Assembly (NCBI GenBank): GCA_031401035.1
Contig: JANNRA010000161.1
Span: 1 to 16,051 of the forward strand
Direction of reading: 5' to 3'
DNA length: 16,051 bases
Source: JANNRA01 sp031401035
Lineage (GTDB): Bacteria > Desulfobacterota > Binatia > HRBIN30 > CADEER01
Part shown: one piece after another, positions 6,481 through 13,436 of the stretch
Layout of the letters: every line of letters begins with the position of its first letter
Numbering within the stretch: the stretch's first letter is position 1
The notes under the pieces: model-generated
What the model was told of the DNA's origin: nothing
The model's input: the letters and a program-made list of their open reading frames with translations, nothing else
The model's database searches: none
Program-made: the position numbers and the translations under genes

Positions 6481-7980
6481 CTAGCGCTCGGCCCCGGCGC
6501 CGGCCCGGACGGGCTCGGCCGACAGGTCGTCGAGGCCGCGCAACAGCCCGACGTAGAAGCGGATCATCCCCGCGTAGTCCTCGACACCGAGGCGCTCGTT
6601 GGTGCCGTGGAAGCGCGCCAGGTCGTCGGGCCGAGTGCGCATGGGGACGAAGCGGTACACGTTCGGAGTCAGGCCCGTATAGTGGCGCGCATCGGTGCCG
6701 CCGAGGACCAGGAACGGCGTGACCAGCGTCCCGGGGAAGGTGGCGCGGACGGTGCGCGCCAGCAGATTGAAGGCGGCACCGTCCGACGGTGACACCGGCG
6801 ACGGATCGTTGCCCTCGCCGAGCGTGCGCACGGTCACCTCGGGATCGGCGACGGTGTCGCGCACGTGCTGCAGCACCGTCTCGACCGTCTCGCCGGGCAG
6901 AATGCGGAAGTTCACCACGGCGCGCGCCGCCTGCGGCAGCTGGTTCTCCTTGACGCCGGCCTGGAACATGGTCGGCGCGGTGGTGGTGCGGATGATGGCG
7001 TTGGTGGCCGGCGCCGCCGACATCTGGTGCGCGACGACGGGACCGAAGAGCCACAGGTTGGCAAACACCAGGCGCGTCGGAAAGGGCAGCTCCGGGCCGA
7101 GGTGCGCAAAGCTCTGGCTCATCGCGGCGTCGAGGTTGCTCGGCACCGGGTGCGTCTGCAGCCGCTCCACCGCCTGGCTGAGCACGCCGATCGCGGTACG
7201 GCGCGGCGGCATCGACGAGTGGCCGCCACTGCCCTGCGCCGTCAGCTCGACGCTGACGTAGCCCTTCTCCGCCAGACCGATCGAGGCCACCGGCGCGACG
7301 ACGCCGGGTACCAGGCCCTCGAGAATCGAGCCCCCCTCATCGAGCACCAGCGCCGGCGCGATGTCGCGCTCGGCCAGCCGCCGCGCCATGACCATGGCGC
7401 CGTGGCGGCCGCTGACCTCCTCATCGTGCCCGAAGGCGAGGATGACGGTGCGCGGCGGCTCGAAGCCGGTGCCGAGCAGCACCTCGATGGCCTCGAGGAT
7501 CGCCACGACGCTGCCCTTGTCGTCGATGGCGCCGCGGCCCCAGATGTACCCATCGGCGATGACGCCGCCAAACGGCGGCTCGTGCCATTGATCTTCAGTG
7601 CCAGTCTCGATCGGCACGACGTCGAGGTGGCCGAGCAACAGCGCCGGCGCCGCGCTGCCGCGCCCCTCCCAGGTGTAGATCAGGCTGTAGTCGCTCACCA
7701 CTTCACGCCTCAGGGCGCGGTGCAGGCGCGGAAAGCGCTGCTCGAGGTACGCGTGCAGACCGCGGAACTGGGCGCCGTCGAACTGCGCCGGGTCCTGGTA
7801 GGACACCGTGCGAAAGCGCAACGCACCCGCCAGACCCTCGGCGGCGGCCGCCGCGTCGATGGCGACCGACGCTGCCGGTTCGACCGTGACCTGGCGCGAC
7901 GTCGCGCGCAGCGTGCGCGCCACCAGCACGCTCGCCAAGAGCAACAGCCCGACCGCGAGTCCGGCCCCGAATCGTTTCAC
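6481..7980 (-). CDS. Membrane-anchored M20 family peptidase (carboxypeptidase S / PM20D1-like)
   Basis: Zinc-dependent hydrolase of the M20 family, which cleaves short peptides or N-acyl amino acids. With the GTG at 7978-7980 the product has 499 residues and opens with one membrane segment (about 4-21), consistent with an anchored extracytoplasmic enzyme. The ligand set is visible: H118 and D120 in GHLDVVP, D153 in GRGAIDDKG, catalytic E187 and ligand E188 in HDEEVSG, D214 in LDEGG, and H458 in FHGTNERL. The dimerisation-domain motif GSGGHSSMP is at about 250-258. The length and FHGTNERLGVEDY tail fit the yeast carboxypeptidase S / PM20D1 branch rather than DapE or ArgE. The GTG is preferred because a G-rich site lies seven bases upstream and the anchor follows at once; an ATG at 8130 would overlap the divergent neighbour and add a poorly conserved stretch. 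The substrate is unknown. Confidence 0.92.
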   Translation of the reverse strand: MKRFGAGLAVGLLLLASVLVARTLRATSRQVTVEPAASVAIDAAAAAEGLAGALRFRTVSYQDPAQFDGAQFRGLHAYLEQRFPRLHRALRREVVSDYSLIYTWEGRGSAAPALLLGHLDVVPIETGTEDQWHEPPFGGVIADGYIWGRGAIDDKGSVVAILEAIEVLLGTGFEPPRTVILAFGHDEEVSGRHGAMVMARRLAERDIAPALVLDEGGSILEGLVPGVVAPVASIGLAEKGYVSVELTAQGSGGHSSMPPRRTAIGVLSQAVERLQTHPVPSNLDAAMSQSFAHLGPELPFPTRLVFANLWLFGPVVAHQMSAAPATNAIIRTTTAPTMFQAGVKENQLPQAARAVVNFRILPGETVETVLQHVRDTVADPEVTVRTLGEGNDPSPVSPSDGAAFNLLARTVRATFPGTLVTPFLVLGGTDARHYTGLTPNVYRFVPMRTRPDDLARFHGTNERLGVEDYAGMIRFYVGLLRGLDDLSAEPVRAGAGAER

Positions 7981-8123
7981 CGACGCGCCCCCCCGATCGG
8001 CGAGGCATACGCGCTGGCGCTCGCTCGGGCAAGGTCGGGCGTGGAGAGGGCGGCGACTGCCGCGCCACGTCCAATACGGCGCCGCAGTAGCCGCGACCGG
8101 CACGCTTCGTGTATCGACGCGCG

Positions 8124-9101
8124 ATGACACCGCGGCAGCCAGTGAGCATCGTGCGCGAGGACTACCGCGGCTGGTCCGACACGTGGCGGCTGAGCAACCG
8201 GAGCCTCGAGACGCGCGTCGTCACCGCCGTCGGTCCGCGCATCATCGACCTGCGCATCCCCGGCGGCGAGAACCTCTTTCACGTCCGCGCCGCCGAGGCC
8301 GGCGGCCGCGGCGAGGCACAGTGGATGCTGCGCGGCGGCTGGCGGCTGTGGGTCGCGCCGGAGCGACGCGAGACGACCTACGCCCTCGACAATGCCCCCT
8401 GCACGGTGCAGGTGATCGACGGCCGCACCCTGCGCGTCACCGCGCCGCCGCAACCCGCGGCCGGTATCCAGAAGGTGGTCGAGGTGACCCTCGCCGACGA
8501 CGCGCCGCGCCTGGCGGTGCGCTCGATCATCCACAACCGCGGCGCGACGCCGTTGACCATCGCCGCCTGGAGCCTGTCGGTGATGCGCGCCGGTGGACGC
8601 GCCCTGGCGCCGCTCGACGTCGGCCGGCTTGATGCCTTCGACGCCACGCGCAAGCTGATTCTGTGGAGCTACACGCAGCTCGCCGACCCGCGCTACGCCC
8701 TCGCCGACGACCTGGTCCAGGTCGACCAGTCGCGCGTGCGACCGGCGCCTGCCGCGAATGGGCAGCAGGCGCCGCCGCGCCGCGCCGACGAGAGCAAGAT
8801 CGGCGTCGATTCCGGCCAGGGCTGGGCCGCCTACCTGCACCACCGCACGCTCTACCTGAAGAGCTTCCCACACCACCCGGCCGGTATCTACCCGGACGGC
8901 GGCGCGACGGTGGAGATCTACTCCAGCGCCGAGTTCCTCGAGCTCGAGAACCTCAGCCCGCTGACCCAGATCCCGCCCGGCGGGACGCTGGTCTACCCAG
9001 AGGAGTGGTGGATCTTCGCCGACGTCGACCTCGGCGCACACCCGCGCTCTGGGCTGGCCCGCTACCTGGCGGAGTCGGACTCCGCCGAGACGCCGCACTG
9101 A
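8124..9101 (+). CDS. Hypothetical protein, possible DUF4380 / aldose-epimerase-like fold
   Basis: The 325-residue product has no signal peptide or membrane segment. Its layout resembles the beta-sandwich proteins related to galactose mutarotase and DUF4380: an N-terminal strand block (DTWRLSNRSLETRVV), a glycine turn GGENLFHVR at 47-55, a Trp-rich segment with GGWRLWVAPE at 71-80, and a closing TQIPPGGTLVYPEEWWIF at 281-298. The assignment rests on my reading of these patterns, not a search. The start ATG at 8124 has no ribosome site; GTG at 8109 or 8142 are alternatives. The 143-bp gap to the divergent M20 gene would hold both promoters, but no strong -35/-10 pair is visible. A sugar-related role is only an inference from the fold. 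Confidence 0.75.
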   Translation: MTPRQPVSIVREDYRGWSDTWRLSNRSLETRVVTAVGPRIIDLRIPGGENLFHVRAAEAGGRGEAQWMLRGGWRLWVAPERRETTYALDNAPCTVQVIDGRTLRVTAPPQPAAGIQKVVEVTLADDAPRLAVRSIIHNRGATPLTIAAWSLSVMRAGGRALAPLDVGRLDAFDATRKLILWSYTQLADPRYALADDLVQVDQSRVRPAPAANGQQAPPRRADESKIGVDSGQGWAAYLHHRTLYLKSFPHHPAGIYPDGGATVEIYSSAEFLELENLSPLTQIPPGGTLVYPEEWWIFADVDLGAHPRSGLARYLAESDSAETPH

Positions 9102-9224
9102 GCGAACGCTCCCGACCGCTGCCCCCAGGCACCCGCACCGCGCGGCGCGCGGCGGGGCGCGGTCGGGCAGCACGATCAGCCGCGCCCTCCCCCAGCGTCG
9201 TGAATCGGCGAGATCGGTAGTCGG

Positions 9225-9243
9225 GGGTGATCCCCTCACCCTG
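9225..9243. repeat. Fragment of the palindromic repeat in a convergent gap
   Basis: ATCCCCTCACCCTG at 9230-9243 is identical to the outer end of the repeat embedded in prmC, after which the match stops. Together with preceding bases it forms a small hairpin, GGGTGA at 9225-9230 pairing with TCACCC at 9236-9241. It lies between the 3' ends of the DUF4380-like gene and glpK, the usual place for such repeats. The short match could be chance, but the sequence recurs nowhere else except in the two longer copies. Confidence 0.5.
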
Positions 9244-9272
9244 CACCACGACCGATTCAACGGGTACCTGCA

Positions 9273-10778
9273 CTAGCTGCTCCCCAGGCCGCGCACCGCC
9301 GCGACCGCCCGCGTCCAGCCGCGGTACAACGCCTCGCGCTGCGCGGGGCGCATGCGCGGTTTGAAGAGGCGGTCGCGCCTGCGGGCGCGTTCGAGGCTGG
9401 CTGCGTCGGGCCACAGTCCGACACCGCGGCCGGCGAGCAACGCCGCGCCGAGGGCGGTGGTCTCGATGATCTTCGGGCGGTCGACTGGCGCGGCGAGCAG
9501 ATCGGCCTGGAACTGCATCAGGAAATCGTTGGCGGCGGCGCCGCCGTCGACGCGCAGGCCGGCGAGCGGCTTGCCCGACTCGGCGGCCATGGTGTCGACC
9601 ACGTCACGCGTCTGGTAGGCGAGCGCCTCGAGCGTCGCGCGCACCACGTGGGCGCGCGTCACGCCGCGCGTCAGGCCGACGATGGCGCCGCGCGCGTTGG
9701 GATCCCAGTACGGCGTGCCGAGGCCGACGAAGGCGGGCACGACGTAGACGCCGAGGGTCGAGTCGACGCTGCGCGCCAACGCCTCGCTGTCGGGTGCCCG
9801 CTTGAGCAGACCGAGCCCGTCGCGCAGCCACTGCACGGCCGCCCCGGCGACGAACACCGAGCCTTCGAGCGCGTAGGCGGGTGCGCCGTCGACGCCGCAG
9901 GCGACAGTGGTGAGCAGGCCCCGCCGCGACGCCACGGCGGTGTCGCCGGTGAACATCAGGATGAAACAGCCGGTACCGTAGGTGTTCTTCACCATGCCGG
10001 GACGAAAACAGGCCTGGCCGAAGAGCGCCGCCTGCTGGTCGCCGGCGATGCCGGCAATCGGCACGGCGGCACCGAAGACCTTCGCGTCGGTCATGGCGAT
10101 GACGCCGCTCGACGGCACCAGACGCGGCAGCACCGCGTCGGGCACGTCGAGCAGGCGCAGCAGGTCCGCGTCCCAGGCGCGCGCGTGGATGTCATAGAGC
10201 AACGTGCGCGAGGCGTTGGTGTGATCGGTGACGTGCGCGGCGCCGCCGGTGAGCTGCCAGACGAGCCAGCTGTCGATGGTGCCAAAGGCGAGGTGGCCGG
10301 CGCGGGCGCGCAGGCCGCGCACGTGCTCGAACAGCCAGTGTAACTTGGTGCCCGAGAAGTAGGCGTCGAGGACCAGGCCGGTCTTGCCGCGCACCAGCGT
10401 CTCGGCGCCGTCCGCCTTGAGGCGCGCGCACAGGTCGGCGGTGCGGCGGTCCTGCCAGACGATGGCGCGGTGCACCGGCACGCCGGTGCGGCGATCCCAC
10501 AGCAGCGTCGTCTCGCGCTGGTTGGTGATGCCGATCGCCGCCAGGTCGGCCGGCTTCAAACGCGCCGCCCGCAGCGCCTGGCGGATGACCTTCTGACTGA
10601 CGGTCCAGATCTCCTGCCCATCGTGCTCCACCCAGCCCGGCTTGGGGTAGTACTGCGTGAACTCGGAGTAGCCGCGCCCGCGCACCGCACCGCTGTCGTC
10701 GAAGACGATGGCGGTGCTGCCGGTGGTTCCCTGATCGATGGCGAGGACATGGCGGGCCAGGACATGGCGGCGCGGCAT
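9273..10778 (-). CDS. glpK: Glycerol kinase GlpK
   Basis: Phosphorylates glycerol to sn-glycerol 3-phosphate with ATP in the cytoplasm, the entry step of glycerol use. The 501-residue product matches the family length (E. coli 502). The N-terminal phosphate loop is DQGTTGS at 15-21, the conserved NQRET is at 86-90, the FGGY-family signature YFSGTKLHW is at 140-148, the catalytic base is D247 in AGDQQAALFG, and the second-domain DGGAAAND is at 411-418. The ATG at 10778 has a good ribosome site (GGGGGAG five bases or so upstream). The frame stays open far upstream, but that extension is a shadow of the divergent ATPase genes. No glpF or glpD is in the window. It diverges from the Get3-like ATPase pair, sharing a 117-bp promoter region. 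Confidence 0.97.
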   Translation of the reverse strand: MPRRHVLARHVLAIDQGTTGSTAIVFDDSGAVRGRGYSEFTQYYPKPGWVEHDGQEIWTVSQKVIRQALRAARLKPADLAAIGITNQRETTLLWDRRTGVPVHRAIVWQDRRTADLCARLKADGAETLVRGKTGLVLDAYFSGTKLHWLFEHVRGLRARAGHLAFGTIDSWLVWQLTGGAAHVTDHTNASRTLLYDIHARAWDADLLRLLDVPDAVLPRLVPSSGVIAMTDAKVFGAAVPIAGIAGDQQAALFGQACFRPGMVKNTYGTGCFILMFTGDTAVASRRGLLTTVACGVDGAPAYALEGSVFVAGAAVQWLRDGLGLLKRAPDSEALARSVDSTLGVYVVPAFVGLGTPYWDPNARGAIVGLTRGVTRAHVVRATLEALAYQTRDVVDTMAAESGKPLAGLRVDGGAAANDFLMQFQADLLAAPVDRPKIIETTALGAALLAGRGVGLWPDAASLERARRRDRLFKPRMRPAQREALYRGWTRAVAAVRGLGSS

Positions 10779-10798
10779 TGGTCTCCCCCTGCGGCGCA

Positions 10799-10827
10799 GC
10801 CATAGCGATTGTCCGCCGCAGCGTCGA
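10799..10827 (-). promoter_or_regulatory. Weak candidate glpK promoter
   Basis: On the minus strand TCGACG (complement of 10822-10827) and TATGGC (complement of 10799-10804) are separated by 17 bases, upstream of the glpK ribosome site. The match to consensus is modest (4 of 6 and 3 of 6), so this is tentative. Confidence 0.3.
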
Positions 10828-10861
10828 TCGCCGCCCGGGCGGTTCGTCGCGCCAGCCAACC

Positions 10862-10889
10862 TTGATCCCGGCGCGCGGCCGCGTATTCT
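10862..10889 (+). promoter_or_regulatory. Candidate promoter of the ATPase pair, implying a leaderless mRNA
   Basis: TTGATC at 10862-10867 and TATTCT at 10884-10889 are spaced by 16 bases. The usual start of transcription, about seven bases after the -10 box, falls on or next to the GTG at 10896. No ribosome binding site precedes that GTG, which fits a leaderless transcript. Confidence 0.45.
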
Positions 10890-10895
10890 CCCGCC

Positions 10896-11813
10896 GTGCC
10901 CGCCCACCTGTACTTCGTCACCGGCAAGGGCGGGGTCGGCAAGACCACCGTGGCGGCGGCGCTGGCGCAGCGCCTGGCGCGCGGGCGCCGGCGCGTGCTG
11001 CTGGTCGAGACCGACGGCGGCGAGCGCAGCCTCGCAGCGCTCTTTGGCAGTGGCGCGCTCGGCGCCGAGCCGACGCCTCTGGGGGGCGGACTGTCCGGCC
11101 TGCGCCTCGAGCCGCGGGCGTTGGTCGAAGCGTACTTCCGCCGCCTGCTGCGGCTGCCCTTCCTGGCGCGGCGCCTGTTCGCCAGCGGCACCTTCCGCGC
11201 CGTCACGGCGGCGGCGCCGGGGGTGAGCGAGTTCGTCATTCTCGAGCACCTGCTGCATTGGACCGCGGCGGGGCGGTTTCGCCGCGCCGCGTACGACGCG
11301 GTGGTGGTCGACGGTCCGGCGAGCGGGCACGCCGTGCGGCTGCTCTGCACGCCGAGCCAGCTCGCCCGCCTGGTGCCGCGCGGGCCACTCACCGGCAGCG
11401 TCGCGCGGCTGCAGGCGCTGATCACCGACCCGGCCCATACGCGCGCGGTGCTGGTCGCCCTGCCCGAGGAGATGGCGATCGCCGAGGCCCTCGAGACGCG
11501 CGCCGCGCTGGCCATGGCCGGGGTGGCGCTGGCACCGCCGGTGCTCAACCGGGTCTGGCCGAAGCGCTTCAGCGCCGCCGATGCGACCGTCATCGCCGCC
11601 CGCACCGACCGCGCCGCGCCGCTGATCGCCGCAGCGCGGCTGGCGCTCGCCGCGCGCCGCGACTACGAGGCGCAGGCCGCGCGTCTGCACGAGGCCTTCG
11701 GCGTCGCGCCCCTGCCCCTGCCGGAGCGGCCCGGCGCCACCTTCGACGCCACGGCGCTGGCAGTCGTCGGGCGCGCCCTGGGACCGGCGCTCGGGGACGA
11801 CGATGGCGACTGA
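10896..11813 (+). CDS. ArsA/Get3-family ATPase, first of a pair
   Basis: P-loop ATPase of the ArsA/Get3 group (SIMIBI class). The 305-residue product has a full deviant Walker A, GKGGVGKTT at 10-18, including the signature lysine K11 and the nucleotide-binding K16. A DGPASGHAVRLL segment at 139-150 corresponds to the DTAPTGHTLRLL signature of ArsA. There is only one cysteine (C151), so the arsenite-binding cysteine triad of ArsA and the zinc CxxC of eukaryotic Get3 are both missing. No arsB, arsC or arsR is nearby. It overlaps the second ATPase gene by 11 bases. Paired genes of this type in actinobacteria (Rv3679-Rv3680 of M. tuberculosis) have been described as Get3-like. The GTG at 10896 is preferred because it places the P-loop at the expected distance from the N-terminus. 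Confidence 0.9.
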   Translation: MPAHLYFVTGKGGVGKTTVAAALAQRLARGRRRVLLVETDGGERSLAALFGSGALGAEPTPLGGGLSGLRLEPRALVEAYFRRLLRLPFLARRLFASGTFRAVTAAAPGVSEFVILEHLLHWTAAGRFRRAAYDAVVVDGPASGHAVRLLCTPSQLARLVPRGPLTGSVARLQALITDPAHTRAVLVALPEEMAIAEALETRAALAMAGVALAPPVLNRVWPKRFSAADATVIAARTDRAAPLIAAARLALAARRDYEAQAARLHEAFGVAPLPLPERPGATFDATALAVVGRALGPALGDDDGD

Positions 11814-12897
11814 ACGGCGCCGCCCGCGGCACGGGGCCGACACGCTGACGCAGTTGCTGTCGCGGCGACTGATCGTCTGCGTCGGCGCCGGCGGCGTCGG
11901 CAAGACCACCACCGCCGCCGCGCTGGCGCTCGCCGCGGCACGGCGCGGCCGCGCCACGGCGGTGATCACCGTCGATCCGGCGCGACGCCTGAAAGACGCG
12001 CTCGGTCTCGCCGCGCTCTCCGGCGACCCGCAGCCGGTCGCGCACGGCGCCGGCCCGGCGCGGCTCGATGCGCTCGCGCTCGACACCAAGCGCACCTTCG
12101 ACCGCCTCATCGAACGCGTCGCCCCGAGTCCCGCGGTCGCCCAGGGCCTGCTCGCCAACCGGCTCTATCAGGAGCTGTCGAGCGAACTGGGGGGCTCGCA
12201 CGAGTACATGGCGATGGAGAAGCTGTACGAGCTGCTGCAGCTCGCGCGCTACGACCTGATCGTCGTCGATACGCCGCCGAGCGCCGACCTGCGCGAGCTG
12301 CTCAGCGCGCCCGGGCGCATGCTCGAGCTGCTCGCCTCGCAGGCCATCGACTTCCTCAAGGCGCCGCGCGCGATCCTCACCGGCAGCCCCGAATCCGGCC
12401 TCGCCCGCGCCACGCTCGGGGCATTGCTGCGCGGTCTCGAGCGCTGGACCGGCATGGGCCTGCTCGGCGAGCTGTCCGACTTCGCCGCCGGCTTCGAGCA
12501 GCTGGTCGACGGCTTCCGCGCCCGCGCCGCGGCGATCGAAGCGGCGCTACGCGCCCCGGACACGCGCTTCGCCATCATCACCTCGCCCGACCCCGCCACC
12601 GTCGCGGCCTCGCTCGCCTTCGACGCCGAGCTGCGCGCCGGCGGCTATCCGGTCGGCGGCGTCATCGCCAACCGCGTGCACGCCTTCCCCCCGCTGGCGC
12701 GCGGCGCCGACGCCTGGGCGACGCCGGCCCTGCGCGCCAAGCTGCGCGCCAACTACGCCGACTTCGCGGCGCTGTCCGCGCGCGACGCCGCCGCCCTGGC
12801 GCTGCTGCCCACACCGCCCCTGGCGGTGGTGCCGGTGCTGGAGGAGCCGCCGGCGTCGCTGGCGGCCCTGCAGGCGCTCGCCGCCGTGTTCGAGTGA
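11803..12897 (+). CDS. ArsA/Get3-family ATPase, second of a pair
   Basis: Partner of the preceding gene, 364 residues. Its Walker A is GAGGVGKTT at 28-36: the catalytic-site lysine K34 is kept, but the signature lysine of the ArsA/Get3 class is replaced by A29. VITVDPARRLKDALGL at 54-69 corresponds to the switch I region and VVDTPPSADLRELL at 154-167 to the Walker B/switch II region. HEYMAMEKLYELL lies between them. There is a single cysteine (C26), again without metal-binding motifs. Ribosome site GGGGA is five bases before the ATG at 11803. The 11-base overlap with the upstream gene suggests a stoichiometric complex. Its C-terminus is followed at once by an inverted-repeat cluster that may end transcription. 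Function is inferred from family only: targeting of membrane proteins or another ATP-driven chaperone role. Confidence 0.9.
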   Translation: MATERRRPRHGADTLTQLLSRRLIVCVGAGGVGKTTTAAALALAAARRGRATAVITVDPARRLKDALGLAALSGDPQPVAHGAGPARLDALALDTKRTFDRLIERVAPSPAVAQGLLANRLYQELSSELGGSHEYMAMEKLYELLQLARYDLIVVDTPPSADLRELLSAPGRMLELLASQAIDFLKAPRAILTGSPESGLARATLGALLRGLERWTGMGLLGELSDFAAGFEQLVDGFRARAAAIEAALRAPDTRFAIITSPDPATVAASLAFDAELRAGGYPVGGVIANRVHAFPPLARGADAWATPALRAKLRANYADFAALSARDAAALALLPTPPLAVVPVLEEPPASLAALQALAAVFE

Positions 12898-12900
12898 TGT

Positions 12901-13030
12901 CCCTCGATACGCTCGCTGCGCTCGCTACTCGGGACAAGCGGTTCCCCGTCCGTCCCTCGCTGCGCTCGCTACTCGGGACAGCGAATTCCCCGCCCGTCCC
13001 GAGTAGCGAGCGCAGCGAGCGTATCGAGGG
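12901..13030. repeat. Inverted and direct repeat cluster in a convergent gap
   Basis: A 35-bp sequence at 12901-12935 (starting CCCTCGATACGCTCGCTGCG) recurs as a perfect inverted copy at 12996-13030. A third copy in the direct orientation, shortened by nine bases, lies at 12954-12979. The first two copies are each followed by similar spacers ending in GTTCCCCGTCCGT and ATTCCCCGCCCGT, so they form a diverged tandem pair. The cluster fills nearly all of the gap between two convergent genes, where a 35-bp hairpin could act as a two-way terminator. There is no T tract. Related CTCGATACGCTCGCTGCG-type repeats are common between genes in high-GC bacteria. Confidence 0.92.
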
Positions 13031-13042
13031 GCGCTCGCCGCG

Positions 13043-13396
13043 TCAGGCCTGGCGCTTCTTCCGGGCCGGCTTCGCCGGCGCAGGCTGCTGCGCCACCAGG
13101 CGGTCGACCTTCATGCTCAGGTTGACGATGCTGCCCTGCAGAGCCTCGATCTTCGACAGGATGCGGTTGTAGTCGGCCCGCGACGGCAGGTTGAGCACCG
13201 ACAGGACCGCCTGCATGTTCTTGTCGACCGTGCGCTTGGCATCGACGGCGCGTTCGAACGTCTTACCGAGCTGCTCGCGCACCTTCGGGTTGCGCCCCAG
13301 TTCCTCGAGGAAGACGCCCATCACTTCCTCGCCGCGCTCGAAGAGACCGGAGAGCATCGACTGCGCCTGGCGGCGCGCGGAGGGTTTGGACGACAT
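13043..13396 (-). CDS. Phasin-like small helical protein
   Basis: The 117-residue product is predicted almost entirely helical, with a conserved-looking NLPSRADYNRILSKIEALQ at 69-87 leading into a coiled-coil segment (about 76-100) and a short basic Ala/Pro/Lys tail (QPAPAKPARKKRQA). The LPSRADY-coil arrangement followed by a Lys/Ala/Pro tail resembles polyhydroxyalkanoate granule-associated proteins and the C-terminus of PhaE-type proteins. No PHA synthase is in the window, so a granule role is an inference. The ATG at 13396 has no strong ribosome site. It faces the ATPase pair across the repeat cluster and diverges from a small membrane protein across only 40 bases. Confidence 0.8.
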   Translation of the reverse strand: MSSKPSARRQAQSMLSGLFERGEEVMGVFLEELGRNPKVREQLGKTFERAVDAKRTVDKNMQAVLSVLNLPSRADYNRILSKIEALQGSIVNLSMKVDRLVAQQPAPAKPARKKRQA

Positions 13397-13430
13397 GGCC
13401 GGGTCGTATAGTACCTGCCCGCACGAAGGC
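13385..13430. promoter_or_regulatory. Candidate bidirectional promoter
   Basis: The 40-base divergent gap has one AT-rich island, GTATAGTAC at 13406-13414, which is nearly its own reverse complement. On the plus strand it offers TATAGT (5 of 6 to the -10 consensus) at 13407-13412, with TTTGGA at 13385-13390 as a possible -35. On the minus strand it offers TACTAT as a -10, with TTGCGC about 15 bases upstream. One symmetric element may therefore drive both genes. Confidence 0.45.
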
Positions 13431-13436
13431 GCAACC

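Noticed and set aside
6865..8127. Long plus-strand open frame over the M20 peptidase
   Set aside because: Arg/His-rich translation without motifs, antisense to a gene with all metal ligands.
10779..12158. N-terminal extension of glpK into a 961-residue fusion
   Set aside because: The extra part is antisense to the two ATPase genes; the GlpK start at 10778 has a good ribosome site and gives the normal length.
10896..12897. Arsenite efflux system
   Set aside because: Neither ATPase has the required cysteines and no arsB, arsC or arsR is present.
12901..13030. CRISPR array
   Set aside because: Only three copies, one inverted and one shortened, with similar rather than unique spacers and no cas genes.
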